From contig NZ_JABWDU010000001.1 of assembly GCF_013371465.1 (NCBI RefSeq), positions 1,347,419-1,411,418 on the forward strand: a DNA stretch of 64,000 nucleotides. Reading direction: 5' to 3'. How positions within the stretch are numbered: position 1 is the stretch's first letter; every line of letters begins with the position of its first letter. The translations under genes were made by a program, and so were the position numbers. The notes under the pieces are model-generated. The model was not told the origin of the DNA and searched no databases. It saw only the letters and a list, made by a program, of their open reading frames with translations. Below are positions 17,341-25,553 of the stretch, piece after piece. Source of the stretch: Ensifer oleiphilus. Lineage in GTDB: Bacteria > Pseudomonadota > Alphaproteobacteria > Rhizobiales > Rhizobiaceae.

Positions 17341-17460
17341 CGCATCTCCTGGGTCGTGGGGTCGGTCGGTTGGCTTTCGACACCTGCGGAATCCTCGTGC
17401 CGCGGTTGGAAGCCAGCCGACCCCCATTCAAAGCGCCGTTCCGTAAGGGGCGGCGCTTTT
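17341..17460 (+). ncRNA. Candidate structured small RNA with terminator
   Basis: A long imperfect stem forms between GGGGTCGG (17358-17365) with TGGCTT (17371-17376) and AAGCCA (17410-17415) with CCGACCCC (17417-17424). An inner pairing of CTGCGG with CCGCGG lies in its loop. Five bases later comes a second hairpin, AAAGCGCCG (17430-17438) with CGGCGCTTT (17451-17459), followed by four T. A structured element plus a terminator, 300 bases past pleD and pointing away from rpmG, suggests an independent transcript. The 5' end and any family name are unknown to me. Confidence 0.35.
17430..17460 (+). terminator. Rho-independent terminator-like hairpin
   Basis: A nine-bp perfect stem AAAGCGCCG/CGGCGCTTT with a 12-base loop ends in TTTT. 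No protein gene ends near it on the plus strand; pleD stops almost 400 bases upstream. Confidence 0.6.
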
Positions 17461-17542
17461 CGATTCGTGCTGGCTCGTTCCTGCCATTCGGGGGAGACGA
17501 AGGGGGAGGCCAGACGGCCACTTCAGGGTGCACCAACGGAAA

Positions 17543-17573
17543 GGGGCGCCAAACCGTGCGGTTGGCGCCCCTT
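17543..17573 (-). terminator. Terminator of rpmG
   Basis: On the minus strand, GGGGCGCCAACC pairs with GGTTTGGCGCCCC (one bulged base) across a four-base loop. The stem lies 22 bases past the rpmG stop and three T follow it. It is close to symmetric and may also block transcription from the other side. Confidence 0.7.
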
Positions 17574-17594
17574 GATCCTAAGAAACGTCAGATC

Positions 17595-17762
17595 TTACTT
17601 GATCTTGGTTTCCTTGAATTCGACGTGCTTCCGTGCGACCGGGTCATACTTGGTCTTGGTCATCTTGTCCGTCATCGTACGGCTGTTCTTGGTCGTGACG
17701 TAGAAGAAACCCGTGTCGGCTGTCGACAGCAGCTTGATCTTGATGGTGGTGGCTTTTGCCAT
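17595..17762 (-). CDS. rpmG: 50S ribosomal protein L33
   Basis: The 55-residue protein begins [18 protein letters not shown] and ends [10 protein letters not shown], which is unmistakably L33. L33 sits near the E-site of the large ribosomal subunit. It has the cysteine-free form (no CxxC pairs), so this is not the zinc-binding version. GGCAGGACG lies upstream of the ATG. A CTTGAC-N17-TAGTTT promoter overlaps the end of the preceding MFS gene, and a strong terminator follows, so it can be transcribed alone. Confidence 0.95.
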   Translation of the reverse strand: MAKATTIKIKLLSTADTGFFYVTTKNSRTMTDKMTKTKYDPVARKHVEFKETKIK

Positions 17763-17831
17763 GGTCGTCCTGCCTTTATGAAAATGAACGCCGTGGAAAA
17801 CCGGGTGCGGGCCACGGGCAAGGTTGGCGCG

Positions 17832-17860
17832 AAACTACAAATCGCGGCTGAAAAGTCAAG
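17832..17860 (-). promoter_or_regulatory. Putative rpmG promoter
   Basis: Reading the minus strand, CTTGAC is followed by a 17-base spacer and TAGTTT, resembling the rhizobial sigma-70 consensus CTTGAC-N17-CTATAT. It overlaps the stop codon of the MFS gene and leaves a leader of roughly 60-65 bases before rpmG. Confidence 0.4.
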
Positions 17861-19040
17861 GCCGTTTTGGATTCAAAACGATCCTTACAACCGAAAGCGC
17901 GACGTAAAGACCGAAAAACCCGGCAATCGCCCAGGCAAATCCGTTGTTGCCAGCCACATCCATCGACGCTCCAATGACCTGCGGCCCGGCAACGGTGCCG
18001 ACCGCATAGGAGAAGACGAACGCTGCGTTGGCGGCGGCAAGGTCGGAGCCTTGCAGGCGCGAGCCGAGATGGCTGAGGCCGACCGTATAGAGGCCGGAGA
18101 CGCAGCCACCCCAGAACAGTAGCACAACTGCCATCAGGAACCAGCTTTCCACCAGCATCGGCAGGCAGAGGGCGCCGATGAGACCGATGACGGTCATGGC
18201 GGACAGCAATGTACGCTTGTCCTTGATCTGGTCTGACAGCATGCCTAGCGGAATCTGGAAGATGAAATTGCCGACGCCCATTACGGTCAGCAGCAACGCT
18301 GCCTGCGATTCGGTAAACCCCGATCGTGTCCCGTAGACCGTAAAGAGCGACAACCCACCCGATTCGACCGCGCCGAAGATGAAGACGGCGGCCGTGGCCG
18401 TCGGCACCAGGAAGATGTAGCGCATGAAGTGACGGTCGGGCTTTTCGTCGATCACCGGGCTCTCGTCCCGTGCGATGAAGATCGGCACGGCGGCGAGCAG
18501 AATGACGCCGGCACCGACCACGAAAGGCAAGACACCCTCACTGCCGAGGATCGAGAAGAGCAGCGGCCCGCTCAGGAAGCCGAGCGATAGAACCGTGCCG
18601 TAGATGCCGAGCACGAAGCCCCGTTTCGCTGGTGGCGCGGTGGCGTTGATCCAGAACTCGGAGAGGATGAAGAGCACAGTAATGGCGCCATGGAAGACGA
18701 CACGCAGCGGAAACCAGAGCCAGAAGTTCGTGATGTAGTAGAAGCCAAAAGCGCTGATTGCGGCGAGCAGGACGGCCCAGAGCATCGTCGGCGCCACACC
18801 GTGGCGATGCGCGAACTTGGTCGTGAAGGAAGCCGCAACCATGGAGGCCACGCCCGCCATCGCCGAATTGAGACCTATCAGCGTCGACGAGATGCCGCGC
18901 TTCTCCATGATGCTCGAAAGCAACGGCAGGCCGAGGCCGATTGCAATCCCGACCGCGCTGATGGCGGAGACTGCGGCGATCAGCGACGGCCAGTGAATTT
19001 CGTCAACCGGTGCTGGGCACCCGGGCGTCGGCTGTGACAT
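17856..19040 (-). CDS. Major facilitator superfamily transporter
   Basis: The protein has 394 residues from the ATG at 19040 (MSQPTPGCP), 13 bases past the stop of the NUDIX gene; longer in-frame starts would overlap that gene without a ribosome site. About twelve hydrophobic helices are visible, starting at SLIAAVSAISAVGIAIGLGLPLL. Motif-A-like loops lie between helices 2-3 (FTTKFAHRHG) and 8-9 (GMLSDQIKDKR). The layout resembles drug/sugar-type MFS exporters, but no substrate can be read from the sequence. It is the last gene of the topA-rnr-DUF983-NUDIX-MFS unit. Confidence 0.85.
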   Translation of the reverse strand: MSQPTPGCPAPVDEIHWPSLIAAVSAISAVGIAIGLGLPLLSSIMEKRGISSTLIGLNSAMAGVASMVAASFTTKFAHRHGVAPTMLWAVLLAAISAFGFYYITNFWLWFPLRVVFHGAITVLFILSEFWINATAPPAKRGFVLGIYGTVLSLGFLSGPLLFSILGSEGVLPFVVGAGVILLAAVPIFIARDESPVIDEKPDRHFMRYIFLVPTATAAVFIFGAVESGGLSLFTVYGTRSGFTESQAALLLTVMGVGNFIFQIPLGMLSDQIKDKRTLLSAMTVIGLIGALCLPMLVESWFLMAVVLLFWGGCVSGLYTVGLSHLGSRLQGSDLAAANAAFVFSYAVGTVAGPQVIGASMDVAGNNGFAWAIAGFFGLYVALSVVRIVLNPKRP

Positions 19041-19053
19041 GCGACTGTGGTCC

Positions 19054-19758
19054 TTAGAGAAGCGTGCGGATGAACCGCCCACGGCGCGTGAAATAGAAAG
19101 GCACGGAGCGCCCATAGGGGAGCGATGGGTCCGCTTCAAGGCCGCTGCGCAGATCCGAAAGGATGATGGCGGTTATATCCGGTATCCGGAGCGAGGGCAG
19201 GTCGTTGACATCGATCCACTGCAAATCCTGAAGCTCCCGGCTTTCCAGAACCCGCGATGGATCGACCTTGGCTTCGTCCGCGAAAATCGCGAAGAAGCGC
19301 GTATCGAACCGCCGCGAGTGTCCCGGAGGAGTAATGGCCCGAGCCATATAGCGCAAGTTTGCGAGATCTGGAAGAAAGGGTAGCGGCGCTTCCGCCTCGG
19401 CAAGGGGCGTGCCCAGGGGAACGCCCGCCTCCTCGTAGAGTTCACGCAGTGCCGCCAGGGCCAACGCCCTGGCGCGTGCATCGCTGACCGACTGGCCCTC
19501 GACGCATTTCAGCGCCTGCAGAACGGCGGGGTGGAGGTCGGTGGAGAAGGCAAGACGATGGTCCGTCGGGTCTCTGCGCCCGCCGGGAAAGACGTAGAGG
19601 TCTGGCATGAAGACATGCGCACTGCTGCGCCGGCCCATCAGCACGCGCACGCCGCCGCCGTCGCGGTCAAGCAGCATTATCGATGCCGCGTCACGCGGCC
19701 TTACGCGCCGCTCAGGGCTGGCGGGAGCCAAGGCGACGCTTTCGCGCCCTGACGTCAT
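19054..19758 (-). CDS. NUDIX hydrolase with degenerate Nudix box
   Basis: The 234-residue protein starts at the ATG at 19758, which overlaps the stop codon of the DUF983 gene (ATGA), a mark of translational coupling. The second half of the Nudix box is intact (RELYEEAGV, with the metal-binding glutamates). The first half lacks the usual Gly and Glu: Arg stands where Gx5Ex7 expects Glu. The rest resembles the long NUDIX group that includes CoA-type pyrophosphohydrolases, for example FMPDLYVFPGGRRD and TPPGHSRRFDTRFF. It probably cleaves a nucleoside-diphosphate derivative; the substrate is unknown. Confidence 0.85.
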   Translation of the reverse strand: MTSGRESVALAPASPERRVRPRDAASIMLLDRDGGGVRVLMGRRSSAHVFMPDLYVFPGGRRDPTDHRLAFSTDLHPAVLQALKCVEGQSVSDARARALALAALRELYEEAGVPLGTPLAEAEAPLPFLPDLANLRYMARAITPPGHSRRFDTRFFAIFADEAKVDPSRVLESRELQDLQWIDVNDLPSLRIPDITAIILSDLRSGLEADPSLPYGRSVPFYFTRRGRFIRTLL

Positions 19759-20210
19759 GCGGAGGGATCTCGCGCCGGCAGCACGTCTTCGGGCGCATCC
19801 TCCTGTCCGCCGAAGCCATGCATCCGCAGCGCCCATTGCAGGCCGATGACGGCGCCCTTGATCGGTTGCAGCAGTGCCAGCGAACTGATCAGCGTAATCG
19901 GTGTCCAGATGGCAAGGTGCTGCCACGAGTTCAGTGGCAGGATCATGTCGGTCATCATGTAGCCGGCGAGCACCAGATGGCCGACGATCGTGACGACGAT
20001 ATAGGGTGGAAAGTCGTCGGCGCGCTGGTGATCCATGCGCTCGCCGCAGGCGGCGCAGGCGTCGACGGCCTTGACGTAGCTGCGGAAGAGCTTGCCGCTG
20101 CCGCAGGCCGGGCAGGTGCCCAGAAAACCACGGCGCATGGAGCGGCCGACGGGACGTTCCTCAGTGGCATGACCTCCGAGGTGAAGCGTTTCCTTGTCCA
20201 TTGCCGTCAT
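19755..20210 (-). CDS. DUF983 family membrane protein with zinc-ribbon-like cysteines
   Basis: The protein has 151 residues from the ATG at 20210. The choice rests on AAGGAG seven bases upstream; another ATG two codons earlier is too close to it, and one three codons later is too far. The N-terminal half carries TCPACGSGKLF and CAACGERMD, two CxxC pairs typical of DUF983. Two membrane helices follow (IVVTIVGHLVLAGYMM and LAIWTPITLISSLALL). DUF983 proteins have no firm function. The gene lies 38 bases after rnr and overlaps the NUDIX gene by four bases. Confidence 0.87.
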   Translation of the reverse strand: MTAMDKETLHLGGHATEERPVGRSMRRGFLGTCPACGSGKLFRSYVKAVDACAACGERMDHQRADDFPPYIVVTIVGHLVLAGYMMTDMILPLNSWQHLAIWTPITLISSLALLQPIKGAVIGLQWALRMHGFGGQEDAPEDVLPARDPSA

Positions 20211-20248
20211 CTGCATTCTCTCCTTGTCGAAGCCGCTTGCCGCGTGGC

Positions 20249-22618
20249 CTAGCGCTTTCCGCGCGGCGGCCGTGTTCCCGGCGTCTTGCGCGGGCCCGAG
20301 CGGTCACGGCGCCCCGACTTGTGGAAAGAGCGCGTGGCGGTCGGCATCTTACGCCCTTCGCTGATCATCTCGAAACGAAGCGCGCCGGCCAGCGGCACGG
20401 CTTCGACCAATTTGACCTGCACCTGATCGCCGAGACGGAAGCCGAGGCCGGTCTTTTCGCCGGAAAGGGCCTGATGGGCCTCATCATAGATGAAGTAGTC
20501 TCGTCCGAGCGTAGATATAGGCACGAACCCGTTGGCGCCATAGGCAGGCAGGGTGACAAAAAGTCCCGCCTTGGTGACACCGGCCACCCGGCCTTCGAAT
20601 TCCTCGCCGATGCGTCCGTGCAGGTGATGGGCGATCAGGCGGTCGACGGTGTCTCGCTCGGCGGCCATGGCGCGGCGCTCGAAGGTGGAGATTTCCGCGG
20701 CGATATCGTCGAGAACGGCTTCTTCCTGCGGCGTCAGCCCACCTTCGCCAAGGCCGAGTGAGGCGACCAGCGCCCGATGCACGATCAGATCGGCGTAGCG
20801 CCGGATCGGTGAAGTGAAGTGTGCATATTTCAAGAGGTTCAGGCCGAAATGGCCGATATTCTCGGGGCTGTAGATCGCCTGGCTCTGGGAGCGCAGCACC
20901 ATCTCGTTGACCATGGTTTCGAATGGCTTGCCTTCGGCCTTGGACAGGATGCCGTTGAAGTGGTTCGAGCGCATGTTGCCGCCCTTGACCAGCGCGATAT
21001 CGAGCGTGGCGAGGAATTCGCGCAGGCTCTCCTGCTTGGCGAGCGACGGCTGGTCGTGCACCCGGTAGATCAGCACCTGGCGCTTCTGCTCAAGCGTCTC
21101 GGCGGCGGCCACGTTCGCCTGGATCATCATTTCTTCGATCAGCTTGTGCGCGTCGAGGCGTTCCGGCACGAAGACGCGATCGACGGTGCCGTCGGGCTTC
21201 AGGATGATCTTGCGCTCAGGCATGTTCAGCTCGAGCGGCTGGCGGCGGTCGCGACCGCGTGTCAGAATGCGGTATCCCTCCCAGAGCGGCTTCAGGATCG
21301 TCTCAAGGATCGGGCCGGTCTTGTCATCGGGGTTGCCGTCGATGGCGGCCTGTGCCTGCTGGTAGGAGAGCTTGGCAGCACTTCTCATCATGATGCGATG
21401 GAAGGTGTGGCCGGCCTTGCGGCCTTCCTTGGAAAAGCGCATGCGCACGGCAAGCGCCGGCCGGTCGACGCCTTCCTTGAGCGAGCAGAGGTCGTTGGAA
21501 ATCCGCTCGGGCAGCATCGGCACCACACGATCGGGGAAGTAGACGGAGTTGCCACGCTTCAGCGCTTCGAGATCGAGCGCCGACTTTGGCCGGACATACC
21601 AGGAAACATCGGCAATCGCGACAGTCACGATCACGCCACCCGGATTGTCTTCCGACGGGTCAGGCTCGGCATACACAGCGTCGTCGTGGTCCTTCGCATC
21701 GGCCGGATCGATGGTGATCAGGGGCAGCGAGCGCCAGTCTTCGCGGTGCGCCATGGTGGCGGGGCCGGCGTCTGCTGCTTCCTGCAGGACACGCTCCGGA
21801 AAAACATGCGGTATGCCGTGGGCATAGATGGCAATCATCGAGATCGCCTTTTCCGAGGCGACCGAACCGACGACATTTTGAACCTGGGCGCGCGGCAGGC
21901 CGTAGCGGCCAAGGCGCGTCAGCTGGACCTCAATCAGATCGCCATCCTTGGCGTCGCCGACGAATTCAGGATCGACCAGGATTTCTTCGCCGCGCTTTTC
22001 GATAGGCATCAGCCGCCCACCGCCACCCGGCGTAGCCCGGAAGACCCCAAGGACGGCGTCCTTGCGCTTGTCGAGTACCTTGATGATACGTGCGGTATAG
22101 GCAGGGCCGCCGCGGTCCTTGGCCGGGAAGATCTTGGCGAGGACCCGGTCGCCTAGGCCGCCGACCGGCGTCTTGCCCTTGTCCTTGCCGACAGACGACT
22201 GCTTGATCAGCACCGCCGGTGCGACGCCATCATCATCAAGCCATTCGGCCGGGCGGCCGATGAGTTCGCCATCGACGTCGCGCATGGTGATATCGAGCAC
22301 GGTTACCGGGGGAAGGGCGCCAGGGCGCACGAGCGACTTGCGCTTCTTTTCGACCAGTCCGTCTGCTTCGAGCGAACGCAGCAAGGCCTTGAGTTCGACG
22401 CGCGTGTCGCCCTTGAGGCCGAAGGCCTTGGCGATTTCACGCTTGGAGGCGCGGTCCGGGTTTTCGGCGATGAAGCGCATCAGCACGTCGCGTGGAGGAA
22501 CCGCGCCGTGGATGATGGAGGTTTTCTCCGGTGCCGGCGCGGCCTTTGCCGCGCGGCCCTCTTTCCTGCCGGAGCCTTTTCCGGGTCTTTGGGTCGGGTC
22601 GCGCGGTATTCTGGTCAA
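20249..22618 (-). CDS. rnr: Ribonuclease R
   Basis: This 789-residue RNase II-family 3'-5' exoribonuclease degrades structured RNA. Order of parts: a basic N-terminal tail, a winged-helix-like segment (about residues 40-95), cold-shock domains, the catalytic RNB domain with DPADAKDHDDAVYAEPD, a C-terminal S1 domain (GEEFEGRVAGVTKAGLFVTL), and a Lys/Arg-rich tail. The start is TTG at 22618, two bases after the topA stop, with AAGGA correctly spaced inside the topA end; no ATG fits better. It is cotranscribed with topA. Confidence 0.96.
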   Translation of the reverse strand: MTRIPRDPTQRPGKGSGRKEGRAAKAAPAPEKTSIIHGAVPPRDVLMRFIAENPDRASKREIAKAFGLKGDTRVELKALLRSLEADGLVEKKRKSLVRPGALPPVTVLDITMRDVDGELIGRPAEWLDDDGVAPAVLIKQSSVGKDKGKTPVGGLGDRVLAKIFPAKDRGGPAYTARIIKVLDKRKDAVLGVFRATPGGGGRLMPIEKRGEEILVDPEFVGDAKDGDLIEVQLTRLGRYGLPRAQVQNVVGSVASEKAISMIAIYAHGIPHVFPERVLQEAADAGPATMAHREDWRSLPLITIDPADAKDHDDAVYAEPDPSEDNPGGVIVTVAIADVSWYVRPKSALDLEALKRGNSVYFPDRVVPMLPERISNDLCSLKEGVDRPALAVRMRFSKEGRKAGHTFHRIMMRSAAKLSYQQAQAAIDGNPDDKTGPILETILKPLWEGYRILTRGRDRRQPLELNMPERKIILKPDGTVDRVFVPERLDAHKLIEEMMIQANVAAAETLEQKRQVLIYRVHDQPSLAKQESLREFLATLDIALVKGGNMRSNHFNGILSKAEGKPFETMVNEMVLRSQSQAIYSPENIGHFGLNLLKYAHFTSPIRRYADLIVHRALVASLGLGEGGLTPQEEAVLDDIAAEISTFERRAMAAERDTVDRLIAHHLHGRIGEEFEGRVAGVTKAGLFVTLPAYGANGFVPISTLGRDYFIYDEAHQALSGEKTGLGFRLGDQVQVKLVEAVPLAGALRFEMISEGRKMPTATRSFHKSGRRDRSGPRKTPGTRPPRGKR

Positions 22619-22620
22619 GG

Positions 22621-25293
22621 TCAGTCCTTCTTGGCCTTCGCGGCCGTCTTTGGTTTTGTCTTGGCAGGCGCCTTGGCCTTGGTCGTCTTCTTGGCTGCGC
22701 CGTCAGTCGCCGCCTTGGAGGACTTCGTCGTCTTTGCCTTCGTCGCCTTGCCCTTGCCGGTACCGCTCTTGGCGGCGCGCTCGGTGATAAGTGCGAGAGC
22801 TTCCTCGACGGTCACCGACTGCGGATCCTTGCCCTGTGGCAAGGTCGCGTTGATCTTGCCCCAGTTGACATAGGGTCCATAGCGGCCGTCACGAACGGTG
22901 ATGGCACCACCTTCTGCGTGCTCGCCAAGCTCTTTGAGAGCGACCGCGGCGGCGCGGCCTCGACCGCCTGTCTTGGATTGCTTGTCGGCAATCACCGAGA
23001 CGGCGCGGTTCAGACCGATCGAAAACACGTCTTCGATCGATTCGACGTTTGCGTAGGTGCCGTCATGCAGCACGAAGGGTCCGTAGCGGCCAAGGCCGGA
23101 CGAGATCATCTTGCCGGTCTCGGGGTGCGGGCCGATATCGCGCGGGAGCGAAAGCAGCGCGACGGCCTTCTCGTGGTCGATGGTGGAGGGCGTCCAGCCC
23201 TTGGGCAGGCTCGAGCGCTTGGCTTCCTTGCCGTCGCCGCGCTGGACATAGGGGCCAAACCGGCCGCTGCGCAGAGTGATTTCCTCGCCGGTGTGCGGAT
23301 CCTTGCCGAGTGCCTGCGGTTCGTTCGACACCGAAGCCTCGGCGTCGCTGTTGCCGTCGGAGGAAAGCTGGCGGGTGAAGTTGCACTCTGGATAGTTCGA
23401 GCAGCCGACGAAGGCGCCGTACTTGCCGAGCTTCAGCGACAGTTTGCCTGTGCCGCAAACCTGGCAGATGCGCGGGTCGCTGCCGTCTTCGCGCTTGGGG
23501 AAGACAAGCGGTGCCAGTTCCTCGTTCAGCGCGTCGAGCACGTTGGTAACGCGCAGTTCCTTGGTTTCCTCGATCTGGGCGAAGAAATCCTTCCAGAAGT
23601 CGCGAAGAACGTCCTTCCAGTTGACCTCGCCGGCCGAAACCTGGTCGAGCTTCTCTTCGAGAGACGCGGTGAAGTCGTAGCCGACATAGCGAGTGAAGAA
23701 GCTTTCCAGAAACGCTGTGACGAGCCGTCCCTTGGCCTGGGGCACGAGCTTGCGCTTGTCATTGGTGATGTAGTCGCGATCGAGAAGCGTCGTCACCGTC
23801 GCCGCATAGGTGGACGGACGGCCGATGCCGAGTTCTTCCATCTTCTTGATCAGCGTTGCTTCCGAGTAGCGTGGCGGCGGCTCGGTGAAATGCTGCGAGG
23901 CATTGATCTTCTGCTTTGCCAGGCTTTCGCGGGCATTGATCTCCGGGAGGCGGCCGTCTTCGTCGCCGTCGTCGGTCTGTTCGCCGTCTTCCTTGGCATC
24001 GGTATAGGCTGCAATGAAGCCGTCGAAACGGATGACAGAGCCGGTTGCACGCAGGCCGGCCTTGTTGCCGGCGTTGTCAGCAGTGATCTCGGCGGTGGTG
24101 CGTTCGATCTCGGCGGATGCCATCTGGCTGGCGATGCCGCGCTTCCAGACCAGGTCATAAAGCTTCAGCATGTCGCCGTCGAGGAAGCGGCGAACCTGGT
24201 CCGGCGTCCGGTTGAAGTCGGTCGGGCGAATGGCCTCGTGCGCTTCCTGGGCGTTTTTCGCCTTGGTGGAATAGAAGCGGGGCTTTTCCGGCAGGTAGCG
24301 GTTGCCGAACTGGCTTCCGATCGCCTCACGGGCGGCTTCGATCGATTCCGGCGCCATCTGCACGCCGTCGGTACGCATATAGGTAATGAGACCGACAGTC
24401 TCGCCGCCGATATCAACGCCTTCATAGAGCTTCTGTGCCACCTGCATTGTGCGCGAGGCGGAGAAGCCGAGCTTCGAAGAGGCGGCCTGCTGCAGGGTCG
24501 ATGTGGTGAACGGCGGCGAGGGGTTCCGCTTGACCGGCTTTGCCTCGATGCTGTCGACGACATAGGTCGCGCCGTCGAGCAGGGTCTTCAGCCGGTTGGC
24601 TTCTTCGCCGTTGCCGACCGCGCGCGGTGCCAGACGCTTTCCGTCTGCCGAAACGAGGCGTGCCTCGAACTCATCGCCGCGCGGCGTCTTCAGAAGCGCC
24701 GAGAGATTCCAGTATTCTTCGGAGATGAACCGTTCGATTTCCGATTCGCGATCGCAGACGAGTCGCAGCGTCACCGACTGGACGCGGCCCGCAGACCGCG
24801 CGCCGGGCAGCTTGCGCCACAGCACCGGTGACAGGTTGAAGCCGACGAGATAGTCGAGAGCGCGGCGTGCCAGATAGGCATCGACGAGCGGGATGTCGAG
24901 TTCGCGCGGATGGGCAATTGCGTCGAGCACGGCCTTCTTGGTAATGGCGTTGAAAGCCACCCGCTTGACCGGCTTGTCGCCGAGCACCTTCTTCTTGCGC
25001 AGAAGATCGAGCACATGCCAGGAAATCGCTTCACCTTCGCGATCCGGGTCGGTCGCAAGAATGAGGCCGTCCGATTCCTTCACGGCATCGGCAATATCCT
25101 TCATGCGTTTGGCTGACGCGGCGTCAACCTCCCAGGACATCTCAAAATCTTCGTCAGGACGGACCGAGCCGTCCTTGGCAGGCAGGTCCCGCACATGGCC
25201 GAACGATGCAAGAACCTTGTAGCCGGGGCCGAGGTACTTGTTGATCGTCTTTGCCTTCGAAGGCGATTCCACCACTACAACATTCATAGTCAT
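22621..25293 (-). CDS. topA: DNA topoisomerase I
   Basis: The 890-residue type IA topoisomerase relaxes negative supercoils. The Toprim domain begins NVVVVESPSKAKTINKYLG and includes ILATDPDREGEAISWH. The active-site tyrosine lies in GLITYMRTDGVQM. C-terminally there is one cysteine-type zinc finger (CQVCGTGKLSLKLGKYGAFVGCSNYPEC), then cysteine-free repeats (SGRFGPYVQRGDGKEAKR and relatives), and finally a Lys/Ala-rich tail of about 60 residues. ATG codons at 25293 and 25287 are both possible starts. It heads a five-gene unit and has a plausible promoter 70-100 bases upstream. Confidence 0.96.
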   Translation of the reverse strand: MTMNVVVVESPSKAKTINKYLGPGYKVLASFGHVRDLPAKDGSVRPDEDFEMSWEVDAASAKRMKDIADAVKESDGLILATDPDREGEAISWHVLDLLRKKKVLGDKPVKRVAFNAITKKAVLDAIAHPRELDIPLVDAYLARRALDYLVGFNLSPVLWRKLPGARSAGRVQSVTLRLVCDRESEIERFISEEYWNLSALLKTPRGDEFEARLVSADGKRLAPRAVGNGEEANRLKTLLDGATYVVDSIEAKPVKRNPSPPFTTSTLQQAASSKLGFSASRTMQVAQKLYEGVDIGGETVGLITYMRTDGVQMAPESIEAAREAIGSQFGNRYLPEKPRFYSTKAKNAQEAHEAIRPTDFNRTPDQVRRFLDGDMLKLYDLVWKRGIASQMASAEIERTTAEITADNAGNKAGLRATGSVIRFDGFIAAYTDAKEDGEQTDDGDEDGRLPEINARESLAKQKINASQHFTEPPPRYSEATLIKKMEELGIGRPSTYAATVTTLLDRDYITNDKRKLVPQAKGRLVTAFLESFFTRYVGYDFTASLEEKLDQVSAGEVNWKDVLRDFWKDFFAQIEETKELRVTNVLDALNEELAPLVFPKREDGSDPRICQVCGTGKLSLKLGKYGAFVGCSNYPECNFTRQLSSDGNSDAEASVSNEPQALGKDPHTGEEITLRSGRFGPYVQRGDGKEAKRSSLPKGWTPSTIDHEKAVALLSLPRDIGPHPETGKMISSGLGRYGPFVLHDGTYANVESIEDVFSIGLNRAVSVIADKQSKTGGRGRAAAVALKELGEHAEGGAITVRDGRYGPYVNWGKINATLPQGKDPQSVTVEEALALITERAAKSGTGKGKATKAKTTKSSKAATDGAAKKTTKAKAPAKTKPKTAAKAKKD

Positions 25294-25366
25294 TTTTCTG
25301 AGACAACCGGGTTTGGTCCTGCGTCAGCACTGTTCGCACCGAGCGTCGCCGAATATCGATGCCCCG

Positions 25367-25395
25367 AAATGGACAGGGATTCGAGCGCGGTCAAG
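25367..25395 (-). promoter_or_regulatory. Putative topA promoter
   Basis: On the minus strand CTTGAC (25390-25395) is followed by a 17-base spacer and CCATTT (25367-25372). The -35 element matches the rhizobial consensus exactly; the -10 is weak. It lies in the 260-base space between dprA and topA. Confidence 0.35.
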
Positions 25396-25553
25396 GGGTT
25401 TCATTCAAAATAGCGCCCGGGCGGCGATATGCATCCACAGCGAGAGTGTGCAACTTCATCTCTCCTTGGTTGAGCCCGTCGCGTTTTCTTCGTATCTGCG
25501 AATGTACTTTCGTGTCGCCGGTCACCGACAGAATCGTGCGCAATCGAGAAGTT

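Noticed and set aside
17106..17540. Short open frames on both strands between pleD and rpmG
   Set aside because: No ribosome sites, Pro/Arg-rich translations and overlap with strong hairpins. A structured RNA explains the region better.
22531..24831. 766-codon plus-strand frame opposite topA and rnr
   Set aside because: Shadow of topA. Low-complexity, Arg/Gly/Leu-rich translation without motifs; topA and rnr motifs on the other strand are complete.
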